A stretch of DNA of 64,000 bases, taken from positions 186,001 to 250,000 of the forward strand of contig CAVRIA010000005.1 in assembly GCA_963721115.1 (NCBI GenBank), written 5' to 3'. Made by a program: the position numbers and the translations under genes. Positions within the stretch are counted from its first letter, which is position 1. Each line of letters begins with the position of its first letter. The stretch is from CAVRIA01 sp963721115 (lineage in GTDB: Bacteria; Desulfobacterota; Binatia; HRBIN30; CADEER01). Below are positions 35,927 to 46,878 of this stretch, in pieces. The notes beneath the pieces were generated by a model. It was not told where the DNA came from and ran no database searches. It saw only the letters and a program-made list of their open reading frames with translations.

Positions 35927-37759
35927 CTGTGGCCTCCGGCCGTGGGAGTCGCGCTTCGGCGCCGGACCAGGCGTCGCCTCGATCTGCGAAACGGGCACCG
36001 GAATCAGCGACATGCCGCAGATCGGGCACTTGCCGGGACCCGGCTTGTGGACGAAGGAGTGCTCGGGCATCGGACACGTCCAGTAGGCGATGCGCGGGCT
36101 CTCGACGTGGCCGGCCTTGCGCCGCACCGGAACCAGCGGCATGCCGCAGATCGGGCACTTGCCCGGCTTCTCGTACAGGATGTCCGCGTGCTCGGGCATC
36201 GGACAGACGTAGTAGAGGCGCCCCTTCGCCGGCGCGCGCTCGTTTGCCCCCGTCTGCCCTCCGCTCTCGCCGGCAGCTTCGGACGTCACGTCCTCGATCG
36301 GGTGGGCGCCGCCCGCCGCGCCCGGCTCCATGAACTTGAGCGCCGCCTCGCGCAGCCGGCTTTCCGAATCGAGCAGGAACTGGCCGGAGACGACCACCGT
36401 CTCGCCGGGAGCCAGGCCGGACAGAACCTGCAAGTAGTTGTTCTCCGCGCGCGCGCCGATCTCCACCTCGCGCGGCTCGAAACGGCCCGGCTCGGAGGTC
36501 ACGAAGGCGACCGAACGCTCGCCGGTGCGAATCACCGCCACGTCCGGCACCAGTGTCGCCGACTCCGCCAGCTTGCCGGTCAGCGTGACGGTGGCGTACA
36601 TGCCCGGCTTCAGCTCGTACCCGGGGTTGTGGAATTCGATGCGCACCGACACGGTGCGCGTCTTCGTATCGAGGTACGGGTAGATGTACGTCACGCGGCC
36701 GCGGAAGGTCCGCCCGGGCAGGTAGCTGAGGGTCATGAACGCCTCCTGCCCGAGCTGGACGAAGGGAAGGTCGTACTCGAACACCTTGGCCATCACCCAC
36801 ACCGTGGACAGGTCGGCCAGCTTGAAGAGATCCATCCCGGCGCCGACCTTGTCGCCTTCGACGACGTTCTTGTGCGTGACGATTCCGGTGAAGGGCGCGC
36901 GGATGGTCACCGTCTTCTGGACCTTCCCGCCGCGTTTCAGCTTCTCGATCTGCCCGGCGGGCACGTCGAAGTACTCGAGACGGGTGCGCGCGTCGCGCAC
37001 CAGCGCCTCGGAGTCGTAACGCGAGCCGGGGACGATCGGGACCTCCGTCGTCTGCTGGTTGCGAAGCGCGGCCAGGTACTCCTCTTGGGCCGAGAACAGC
37101 GCCGGCGAGTAGAGGTCGAACAGGGGCTCGCCCTCGTGCACCTGAACGCCGGTCTGATCGACGTAGAGCCTTTCGATCCAGCCGTCGACCTTGCTGGTCA
37201 CGGTGGCGAGCGACGTCTCGTCGTAATCGACGAACCCTACCGTCCGCACCGTCTTGGCGAGCGGCCCGCGGATCACCTTGTCGACCCGGACGCCCATGTT
37301 CTGCTCGACCACGGGGTCGATCCGAATGACCCCCGCGGCGGACCCCTCGTCGGCGTAGACCGGCACGAGATCCATGCCCATCGAGTCCACGCCCGCCTTC
37401 TGATGGATCTCGCCCGGGATCATCGACGACTTCCAGTACAGAACGCGGCGCTCACCGGGAGTCTTCGCCTCGGGCGCCGGCACCAGACCGAGTGCCGCGG
37501 CGCGATCCGGCGCCATCGGCTGAAGCTTCATGCCGCACTTCGGGCAGTTGCCGGGCTCCGGCTGCACCACCTCGGGGTGCATGCCGCAGGTGTACCAGGT
37601 CGCGGTGTCGGTCGCGGCCGGCGGCGTCGCCACCTGCGTCGCCGCGGCCGGAGCCTCGGCCGACCTCGTCGCTTCCGCTCCCAGTCGTGCCGCCGCCGCC
37701 CCGGCCGCAAATGCGGCCAGCGTCAGCAAACCCAGCGCGACGATCGTACGCGGCTTCAT
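35927..37759 (-). CDS. cusB: CusB-type periplasmic adaptor with three heavy-metal-binding modules
   Basis: About 610 residues, longer than typical CusB. The ATG at 37759 overlaps the cusC stop (ATGA). A signal segment (MKPRTIVALGLLTLAAF) leads to a first YHS-like metal module, WYTCGMHPEVVQPEPGNCPKCGMKLQP (Cys at about 50 to 72). The adaptor core follows: KVDGWIERLYVDQTGVQVHEG, VTIRAPFTGIVTHKNVVEGD and FVTSEPGRFEPREV. Two more modules end it: YYVCPMPEHADIL with CPICGMPLVPV, and YWTCPMPEHSFVH with CPICGMSLIPV. Instead of a stop the frame runs into cusA. If one base were removed near 35940 a TGA overlapping the cusA ATG would appear. Confidence 0.88.
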
Positions 37760-39231
37760 GGCTCTCCCCTCCTTCCGGCGTCGACGCCGGCGATCGGCCG
37801 CACCTGCGGCGCGGCGGCGGCGTCCGGTGCGAGGCGCGGCACGCGGACGCCGATCAGCTGCTGAAGGTCCGCGAAGCGTTGCTCGAGCTCGGCCAGCGCG
37901 CGCTGATAGGCCAGCGAGTAGTCGAGCCACTTGCGCCAGTTGTCGATGAGCGCGGTGAAGGCGAGCGTGCCGGCCCGATAGCCCGAGGTCGAGACTTCCA
38001 CCGCCTGCCAGGCGCGCGGCACGATGAGGTCGCGGAACAGAACCGCCTGGCGATACTGCGTGTCGACCTTCACCAGCGTATCCTGCAGTTGGAAGAAGAG
38101 CAGGTTGCGCAGCTCGGCGTACTCCTCGACCGACGCCAGCACCTGCGCGTTGCCTTCCAGAACGCGCGCCCGCAGCCGCTGCCACCAGATCGGCAAGTTG
38201 AAGCCGAAGGCGAGGTTCCAGACGTCGCTGCCGGTCGCCACGGGGCTGACTCCGGCCGGAGAGATGAACGTATACGTGTAACCGGCCGTGATATCCGGGA
38301 AGTAGTTGAGTCGGGCCAGCTTGACCGTCTCGAGATCTCGCTTGATCTGTTCCTGGAGCCGGGCCAGGCGGGGGTTGGACGTCACCGCCTGCTGCATCGC
38401 CTGAGACAGCTTCCAGTCGACCCGCGACAGATCGAAGGGCCGCGGGGCGGGCAACGCGCCGTCGACGGGACGGTTCATCAGCGTGTTGAGGAGGGCCCGC
38501 GCCGTGGCGCACTGCTGCTCGAGCGTGATCCGTTCGTTGACGAGGCCGTACAGCTCCACCTCGGCCCGCAGAACGTCCTGTTGGGTCGCCTCGCCGGTCT
38601 TGTAGCGCGCCGCCGCCACGTCGTGGATCTGGCGCAGCAGCTGCTCGCTCTGCCGCGTCGTGTCGATCGACACGCTGGCCAGGTAGTAGCCGTAGTAGGC
38701 CTTCTGCACCTGGGCGACGGTCGAGATGCGCGCGTCCGCCAGGGTGTCCAGAGCCATACGCACCGCCTGCTCGGCAACGCGCCCGCGGGTTCGCAGCTTG
38801 CCCGGAAACGGGATCTTCTGCGCGACGCTGATGGCGCCACCCATCATGCCGCCGGCGGTCTGCGTCATGTCGTCGGTCGGCGGGATGATGCTGACCATCG
38901 GATCGTCCAACGACGTCACCTGGGGGACCTGGTAGCCCAGCACCTGGATCTGTCGGATGGCCTTGCGAATAGCGGGGTTGTCGCGCAAGGCGATGGAGAT
39001 GAAGTCCTGCAGCCCCGCACGTTCGGGAAGGGCTACCTGCGTCGGCGGCGGGGCGCCCTCCTCCGCCGTCCGCGCCCCCAGGGTCACCACGGCTCGGTCG
39101 TCCTCCACGGCCGGCGTCAGCGCGCCGGCTTCCGCCGCGACACGGTCTCGCAGGGCCGGATTCATGCTGCCGCAGCCGGCCGCGACGAGCAGCAACCCGG
39201 TCAGCCCAACATGTTTCAGTCGTCTTCGCAC
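37756..39231 (-). CDS. cusC: Outer-membrane factor of the Cus-type efflux system
   Basis: A 491-residue TolC-family lipoprotein. The GTG at 39231 has GGAGG five bases upstream; further upstream residues lack a start context. The signal ends LLLVAAGCGSMN (lipidated Cys near 20). The two outer-membrane efflux repeats are visible as ISIALRDNPAIRKAIRQIQ and MQQAVTSNPRLARLQEQIKR, with an IPFPGKLRTRG segment common in Cus-type proteins. It is the exit duct for the CusBA pump. It lies between the His-rich small gene upstream and cusB. Confidence 0.88.
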   Translation of the reverse strand: MRRRLKHVGLTGLLLVAAGCGSMNPALRDRVAAEAGALTPAVEDDRAVVTLGARTAEEGAPPPTQVALPERAGLQDFISIALRDNPAIRKAIRQIQVLGYQVPQVTSLDDPMVSIIPPTDDMTQTAGGMMGGAISVAQKIPFPGKLRTRGRVAEQAVRMALDTLADARISTVAQVQKAYYGYYLASVSIDTTRQSEQLLRQIHDVAAARYKTGEATQQDVLRAEVELYGLVNERITLEQQCATARALLNTLMNRPVDGALPAPRPFDLSRVDWKLSQAMQQAVTSNPRLARLQEQIKRDLETVKLARLNYFPDITAGYTYTFISPAGVSPVATGSDVWNLAFGFNLPIWWQRLRARVLEGNAQVLASVEEYAELRNLLFFQLQDTLVKVDTQYRQAVLFRDLIVPRAWQAVEVSTSGYRAGTLAFTALIDNWRKWLDYSLAYQRALAELEQRFADLQQLIGVRVPRLAPDAAAAPQVRPIAGVDAGRRGEP

Positions 39232-39385
39232 GGATACCTCCAGCAACGGATCGCTCCGCCCGAGCGCCGCACTTCGGTAAACCGAAGCGAATGGCGAGCG
39301 GGCGTCGACCGTCGGACGCACCAGGTCCGACGGAACGCGCGGGCATCCGTCAGACGGACACCCCGCACCACCGGTGCCGGAGGAA

Positions 39386-39826
39386 TCAGATCAGAAGAGC
39401 GGCGTGCAGAAGATATGTCGGTGGGTCGTGGGCGTGTACCGAGCCGAAGGGCCGCTGAGCCTCAACCCGGGCGGCCGGCAGCAACAGCTCGGGCCAAGTC
39501 GCGGGAAGAACCGCGAGAACGACCGGTGAGTCCAGAGAGGGCGCGCCAGCGGAAGTCAGAAGGTGGTACTTGCCGGCGAGCTCACAGCACGTTCGCCCGG
39601 CGGGAGAGTCGTGCGCTGGGGACGAAGTGTGTCCCGGGTGTTGGTGCGAGGGAGAGACCGCATGGTGGTGGCCTCCTCCTATCGCCTCTGCGTTTGCCGC
39701 GAACGGGCAATAAGAGTGTCCCTCCGGAACGTCGACGCAACGCAGAGACATGTACGGAGCCCAGATCGCCACCAGGACGACAGCAATCAGGCGCATTCGC
39801 CGTACGTTGGTCGAGCGATACCTCAT
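39386..39826 (-). CDS. His-rich secreted protein heading the cus operon
   Basis: About 146 residues from the ATG at 39826 (an internal ATG at 39796 is also possible; neither has a strong ribosome site). A hydrophobic export segment (LIAVVLVAIWAPYMSL) is followed by RCVDVPEGHSYCPF and a cluster rich in His: GGGHHHAVSPSHQHPGHTSS with DSPAGRTCCELAG. The His and Cys content suggests copper or zinc binding in the periplasm. The tail has VHAHDPPTYLLHAALLI. No named family. It is the first gene of the leftward cus operon, 154 bases before cusC. Confidence 0.7.
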   Translation of the reverse strand: MRYRSTNVRRMRLIAVVLVAIWAPYMSLRCVDVPEGHSYCPFAANAEAIGGGHHHAVSPSHQHPGHTSSPAHDSPAGRTCCELAGKYHLLTSAGAPSLDSPVVLAVLPATWPELLLPAARVEAQRPFGSVHAHDPPTYLLHAALLI

Positions 39827-39970
39827 GACTACCGCATGAATAGCCCAAAACGTGCCATTTCGGCAAGCGGGATTCAACGGCAGTCGCTTCCATGGCGCCG
39901 TTCTCGGCATCGAGAAGCGTCCTGCGGGAGGCTCCTACGGATCGGAAGAGGCACTGCCAGCCCCGTCCTT

Positions 39971-40011
39971 CAACGCATGTGCATGCGCGATCCCCGCTGG
40001 CATGTGCGTTG
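39971..40011. promoter_or_regulatory. Interrupted inverted repeat upstream of the coiled-coil gene
   Basis: CAACGCATGTGCATGC (39971-39986) and GCATGTGCGTTG (40000-40011) pair as CAACGCA/TGCGTTG plus CATGC/GCATG with a four-base bulge. It lies 33 bases before the ATG at 40044, in the 217-base divergent region between the His-rich gene and the coiled-coil gene. It could be an operator or a leader hairpin. Single copy; inference only. Confidence 0.35.
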
Positions 40012-40043
40012 CTCAGTATCCAGATCGCAGCTGGAGGTTTCCT

Positions 40044-40562
40044 ATGACGGTCGAGGACGAAGTCGAGAAATGCCGAGCCGAGATCGAGAAGGTGCGAAGC
40101 GATGCGGAGCGACTGAAGGAGCGCTGTCCTGAGGAGGCGAAGGAACACCTGTCCAGCTTCGAAAACAAGCTGGATCGCTTCGCAAAGGAAGCTCGGGATG
40201 CATCCGCTCGAGGAGCGAGAGCCGGGCTGGAGAGCGTCATCGACACTTGGAGCTCGGCGCGCGACCGGCTGGTCGCCCACCTCCGCCTGATCGAGGCCAA
40301 GAGCTTTCTCGCGTCCGCGCGCCGCCTCGCCGGGGAGGAGGATTTCGTCGGCTCGAAGAACGAGCTGGCCGCCGCCATGCAGTGCGTCAAGGACGCGCGA
40401 GAGATTCTGAGCGGCGGGGACGCCCATCTCGCCCACCTCGAGCGGCAGATCGAGCAGGCCGTCGCCGAGATTCACGCCACCGCTGCCGCGGCCACGAACA
40501 GCATCGAGCAGGTGGTCGCCGAGAACGAGCGACTGCTGCAGGAGTTCCGCCAGGCGTCCTGA
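40044..40562 (+). CDS. Coiled-coil protein of unknown function
   Basis: A 172-residue charged protein; GGAGG lies seven bases before the ATG at 40044. The sequence is almost all helix: DEVEKCRAEIEKVRSDAERL, a middle SSFENKLDRFAKEARDAS, and a last AEIHATAAAATNSIEQVVAENERLLQEF. Heptad spacing of hydrophobic residues suggests a long coiled coil. There is no signal peptide or membrane span. Family not recognised. It is convergent with murJ (33 bases) and divergent from the His-rich gene. Confidence 0.7.
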   Translation: MTVEDEVEKCRAEIEKVRSDAERLKERCPEEAKEHLSSFENKLDRFAKEARDASARGARAGLESVIDTWSSARDRLVAHLRLIEAKSFLASARRLAGEEDFVGSKNELAAAMQCVKDAREILSGGDAHLAHLERQIEQAVAEIHATAAAATNSIEQVVAENERLLQEFRQAS

Positions 40563-40595
40563 ACGCCCGAGAAGCGGGCCGCTTCACGGGATCCG

Positions 40596-42272
40596 TCACG
40601 TTTCCCGTCGACTCGCTCCCGCACCGAGACGACGCGCCACCTCACTCGCCATCACCCCCGGCTCGCGGGCGCCCAACAAGTGGGCGATTGCGGCGTGAGC
40701 GGCGAAGCCTGCCGTGACGATCGCCGCCAACAGCAGGCCGCGTCGAAGGCTCCCAGCGCTCTGACTCCAGTTCGCTGCACGCGCCAGGAACCAGACCAGG
40801 GTCCCCATGCCGGTCGCCGCGACTGCATTTCGCGCCAGCGAGCCGGCCAGCCGCTCCGCGCCCAGAGTACCGAGACGACGGGAAAGGGCGGGGAGAAGCA
40901 CGAGCACGTTCACCAGGGCCGAGAGCGACGTCGCCAGGGCCAGTCCCGAGTGCTTCAGGTCCGCGACCGCCAGCACTGTGCTGAGACGGGAGAGCACGTC
41001 GAGGGCCGCGGCAGCGATCGGGCCGGGGGCTGCGGTACCCCGCGTCAACGGCCCGATCAGAACGAGGCTGAAGAGGAGGTTGGCCAGGAATGCGGCCGCG
41101 GCGGCGATCACCGGCGTGCGCGCATCGCCGAGGGCGTAGAAGGCGGGCACCAAGACGCGCGCCATCGACACGGCCCACAGCCCGACCGCGAACATGCGCA
41201 GCGCCGCGGCGGTCATGGCCGCCTGCTCCGGACCGAAGGCACCGCGCTCGAAGAGCACGGCCGTGATGGGAGTGGCGAGCAAAAAGAGGCCGACAGCGGC
41301 GGGTACGGCGATGAAGTTCGTCAAGCCCATGGCGAACTGTAGGCTGCGGCGCATCTCGTCGTAGGCCTTGCGCGACGCCTGGGCCGAGAAGCTCGGCAGA
41401 GCCGCCGTGCCGAGCGCCACCGCGAACAGCCCGAGGGGAAACTCGAAGACCCGCCCGGCGTACCAGAGGTACGAGACGCTGCCCGCCGGCAGGAGCGAGG
41501 CAAACACCGTAGTCATCATGAGGTTGACCTGATAGACGGCCGCTCCGAACAGGGTCGGGGCCAACAGCACCAGGACGCGCCGCACGGCGGGATGGTGCGG
41601 GTCCCACAGGGGCCACATGAAAATCCCCCGCTTCAACAGTGGGACCAGCTGTAGGCCGAGCTGCAGGACGCCACCGGCCAGGACGCCGTAGGCGAGCGCC
41701 AGCACGGGGACGGGCAGGTGGGGCGACAGCAGCACCGCGGAGGCGATGATCGCCAGGTTCAGGACGACGGGAGACAGGGCGGGGGCGAGGAAGTGACGCA
41801 GGGCGTTCAGGAGGCCGCCGAGCAAAGCCACGAGGCTGACCAGAAAGACGTACGGAAAGAGCAGGCGGGTGAGGTCCACGGTGAGGGCCAGGAGAGCGGG
41901 GCGATCGGCGAATCCGGGGGCGAACAGGGACACCCAGACCGGCGCCAGGGCGATGCCCAGGCAGGTCAGCAGCGCCAGCACCGCCGCCAGTGCGGCGAAG
42001 AGAATCCGCGCCACCCGAATCGCCTCCTCTCGGGAACCCGTCGTCAGGTAGTCCGTCAGGACGGGCACGAAGGCGACGCTCATCGCCCCCTCGGCGACGA
42101 AGCGGCGGAGAAGGTTCGGAATGCGAAAGGCGACGAAGAACGCGTCGGCCGCAGGCGAGGTGCCGAAGAAGTAGCCGATGACGATGTCGCGCAGCAGCCC
42201 AGCGACGCGGCTGCAGAGGGTGAGCGCCCCCACCAGGCCGGCGGCCTTGGCGATGCGTCGGTTCTCACTCAT
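40596..42272 (-). CDS. murJ: Lipid II flippase MurJ
   Basis: A 558-residue inner-membrane protein with about fourteen spans (MviN/MurJ, MOP superfamily). I chose the ATG at 42272 (MSENRRIAKAAG) over the ORF start at 42353, because the extra residues are not family-like. Landmarks are TLCSRVAGLLRDIVIGYFFG, DAFFVAFRIPNLLRRFVAEGA, AFVPVLTDY and a later SYLWYAGRVFEFPLGLFAVALGTAALP. It flips lipid II across the inner membrane for peptidoglycan synthesis. It is divergent from rpsT with 73 bases between starts. Confidence 0.95.
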   Translation of the reverse strand: MSENRRIAKAAGLVGALTLCSRVAGLLRDIVIGYFFGTSPAADAFFVAFRIPNLLRRFVAEGAMSVAFVPVLTDYLTTGSREEAIRVARILFAALAAVLALLTCLGIALAPVWVSLFAPGFADRPALLALTVDLTRLLFPYVFLVSLVALLGGLLNALRHFLAPALSPVVLNLAIIASAVLLSPHLPVPVLALAYGVLAGGVLQLGLQLVPLLKRGIFMWPLWDPHHPAVRRVLVLLAPTLFGAAVYQVNLMMTTVFASLLPAGSVSYLWYAGRVFEFPLGLFAVALGTAALPSFSAQASRKAYDEMRRSLQFAMGLTNFIAVPAAVGLFLLATPITAVLFERGAFGPEQAAMTAAALRMFAVGLWAVSMARVLVPAFYALGDARTPVIAAAAAFLANLLFSLVLIGPLTRGTAAPGPIAAAALDVLSRLSTVLAVADLKHSGLALATSLSALVNVLVLLPALSRRLGTLGAERLAGSLARNAVAATGMGTLVWFLARAANWSQSAGSLRRGLLLAAIVTAGFAAHAAIAHLLGAREPGVMASEVARRLGAGASRRET

Positions 42273-42345
42273 AGCTCGCCGGCCGGATTGACCCCCATGG
42301 GCGGGCATGGTACGGACTTTGGTTCGACGAAAGGGAGGAATTCCG

Positions 42346-42621
42346 TTGGCCAATCGTCATCCGTCGGCAATCAAACGCAACCGCCAGAACGAAAAACGGG
42401 CGGAGCGCAACGCCAGTATCCGCAGTCGCCTGCGCACCGACATCCGCAAGGTTCGCGAAGCCGTCAGCAGCCAGGATGTCGCGGCGGCCGAGGCCGGCCT
42501 CAAGCTGGCGGTAAAGGAGATCGGCAAGGCCGCCACCAAGGGCGTCCTTCACCGCAACGCCGCTGCGCGCCGCATCTCCCGCCTCAGCAAACACGTTCAC
42601 GCTCTGAAAAGCGCCAGCTGA
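42346..42621 (+). CDS. rpsT: Small ribosomal subunit protein bS20
   Basis: A 91-residue bS20, normal length. It begins at TTG (42346) with GGGAGG upstream; non-ATG starts are usual for rpsT and help autoregulation. The text ANRHPSAIKRNRQNEKRAERN and KGVLHRNAAARRISRLSKHV is typical. It binds 16S rRNA in the 30S subunit. It points toward lptE and ends in a shared hairpin. Confidence 0.95.
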   Translation: MANRHPSAIKRNRQNEKRAERNASIRSRLRTDIRKVREAVSSQDVAAAEAGLKLAVKEIGKAATKGVLHRNAAARRISRLSKHVHALKSAS

Positions 42622-42672
42622 CGGGTTCCGCCAGGCGGCGGCATCCGGCCGCGCAACCGCCGGTCCCGTCAG
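42618..42672. terminator. Hairpin between convergent rpsT and lptE
   Basis: CTGACGGG at 42618-42625 pairs with CCCGTCAG at 42665-42672, with a smaller inner stem (CCGCC/GGCGG). The long structure covers both stop codons and could act in both directions. It lacks a T-run. Confidence 0.4.
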
Positions 42673-43346
42673 AAGTCGTCCAGGATGCGATCCTGGACAT
42701 CGCGAACCAGCGTCGCGACCAGACGACCGATGGCCAGGCGCTTTTCCGTCTCCGCCAGCTGGATGTCCGTGAGCTGGTTGAGATTCTCGAAGTTGAGCGT
42801 ATCCCGCTGGAACTGCGCCGAGCTCGGGATGATCGTCGATGGCGTCACGCTGTACTCCTCGATCGCCTGCAGCTTCGAGCCCTCCCAGAGCACCTCCCCG
42901 CTGTCCTGACGCTCCAGCCTCACGTCGAGCGTGATCTCGGCCTCGTATTGGAGCGCTTCGTCCTCCGCATCGAAAGCGACCGGGTGGGTATTGAACTCAC
43001 GGATCGTCCCTTTGATCACGGCGTCGGCACCCGCCGGATCCTCGACCAAGTGTAGAATCCCGCGCCGGTAGATCTCCCGTTCCAGGGCGAAGGCCAGCGT
43101 CTTGTCGAGCCCGAACTCGCGCGAGCGATTGTCGAAGGCGCCGACGCTGACCGACTGGACCCCGCCCGGAACGTGAACCTCCGTTCCCATGAGGCGATAG
43201 CCGCAGGCCTGAACGAAGAGCAGGGCGGCGACCGCGATCGCCACGGCAATGCGGCACCGCCTCTGACGGCCGTGACGTCGACCGCGAGCAGGAGCCCGAG
43301 GCGACCCGCGCCGCCTGGATGCACGAGAACTCGCCATCCTGTTCAT
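42669..43346 (-). CDS. lptE: LPS-assembly lipoprotein LptE
   Basis: A 225-residue outer-membrane lipoprotein. A basic N-terminus precedes the signal (AVAIAVAALLFVQACGYRL, lipidated Cys near 48). The text GTIREFNTHPV, ALQYEAEITLDVRL and the C-terminal DIQLAETEKRLAIGRLVATLVRDVQDRILDDF match LptE of delta-like bacteria. It plugs LptD and helps place lipopolysaccharide in the outer membrane. It starts 20 bases after the leuS stop, the common leuS-lptE order. Confidence 0.85.
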   Translation of the reverse strand: MNRMASSRASRRRGSPRAPARGRRHGRQRRCRIAVAIAVAALLFVQACGYRLMGTEVHVPGGVQSVSVGAFDNRSREFGLDKTLAFALEREIYRRGILHLVEDPAGADAVIKGTIREFNTHPVAFDAEDEALQYEAEITLDVRLERQDSGEVLWEGSKLQAIEEYSVTPSTIIPSSAQFQRDTLNFENLNQLTDIQLAETEKRLAIGRLVATLVRDVQDRILDDF

Positions 43347-43366
43347 GCCGTTCGACCAGCGCCCAG

Positions 43367-45909
<2,543 letters not shown>

Positions 45910-45974
45910 GCGGGTGAGCCGTTCGTACCAGAGGCATGCGGTGAGGTCCAGAAATCGACGGATTTCGGGGGGCT

Positions 45975-46793
45975 TTACGCCCGAGGGCCGTCTGCCGAAT
46001 CCGCAGGATCGCGCCGTGCCCACTGGCCTTCGATCCGGGCGAGGAGAGAGCCCCAGAGCTCGGAGGGGTTTTCGTCGAAGATCGCCGCCGCGTCGGCGGG
46101 AGCGACGAGCCAGTCCCCTCTCGAAACCTCTGCGTCGAGCTGGCCGGGGGCCCATCCGGTGTAGCCGGCACAGAGGCGGACGTCCCCCTCGCGCGCTCTT
46201 CTTTCGAGCACGTGTCGCAGCGCCTTCATGCTGCCACTGGCGTAGACGTCGCCGAAGACGTGCAAGGCCTCGGGCGGCTCCTTCTCGGCGCGGACGATCA
46301 TCATCAGACGGTTCACGGCCACCGGGCCGCCGAAGAAGAGCAGGTCGTCGCGGTCCTTCATGCCCTCCATATCGGGGAGCGCGGAAGAGACCTTCACTTC
46401 GGTCGGCCGGTTGACGATCACCCCCACAGCCCCCTTGGCGCCGTAGTCGATCAACAGGACGACGGAGCGGGCGAAATTCGGGTCCGGCAACTGCCGGCTC
46501 GCGACCAGAAGCTGTCCCCTGGACAGATTCTGACGGCGAGAGGGCGGCTCGGGACGCATCGCTGCGTCGGCGGTCGCAAGCGGGAGAGTCTCTAGTGCGG
46601 AGTTGTTGCCGATCGCGACTCGATTCACTGCCGCGCGCAGCCCCGAATTTGCGGACTGGGCTGCCGAAGGACCCGTCGAGGTCGCGACCAGAACAGCAGC
46701 GCCGAGCACGCCGGCCAGGGATCCGATCCGCCCCGGCGTTGAGGTCCGGTGCGGCGTCGAGCTGTCGGCGCAATAGGTGGCATTCTCCGGCAT
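45975..46793 (-). CDS. YqgE/AlgH (UPF0301) family protein with a signal peptide
   Basis: A 272-residue protein, longer than the usual 185-200. Residues 22-47 look like a signal peptide (RIGSLAGVLGAAVLVATSTG then SAAQ). The family domain starts near residue 90: SRGQLLVASRQLPDPNFARS, VVLLIDYGAKGAVGVIVNRPTE, FFGGPVAVNRLMMIVR, and LCAGYTGWAPGQLDAEVSRGDW. A shorter cytoplasmic form could start at the ATG at 46559, but neither start has a clear ribosome site. The family's role is unknown. It lies 65 bases upstream of leuS in the same direction. Confidence 0.85.
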   Translation of the reverse strand: MPENATYCADSSTPHRTSTPGRIGSLAGVLGAAVLVATSTGPSAAQSANSGLRAAVNRVAIGNNSALETLPLATADAAMRPEPPSRRQNLSRGQLLVASRQLPDPNFARSVVLLIDYGAKGAVGVIVNRPTEVKVSSALPDMEGMKDRDDLLFFGGPVAVNRLMMIVRAEKEPPEALHVFGDVYASGSMKALRHVLERRAREGDVRLCAGYTGWAPGQLDAEVSRGDWLVAPADAAAIFDENPSELWGSLLARIEGQWARRDPADSADGPRA

Positions 46794-46878
46794 GTGTCTC
46801 TGCCCTACGCCGAGCCGGGAACGCGGTCAATCGGGCTCATCGCGCCAGGTCCCCTGTCCCGCGCTTCCAGTGTCGGCT

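Noticed and set aside
34352..37864. A 1170-codon open frame on the plus strand opposite cusB and cusA
   Set aside because: It is antisense to two well-supported genes; its text is His/Arg/Asp-rich without any family pattern. High GC makes long antisense frames common.
42346..42621. TTG start of rpsT as unusual
   Set aside because: Non-ATG starts are common for rpsT in many bacteria and need no special explanation.
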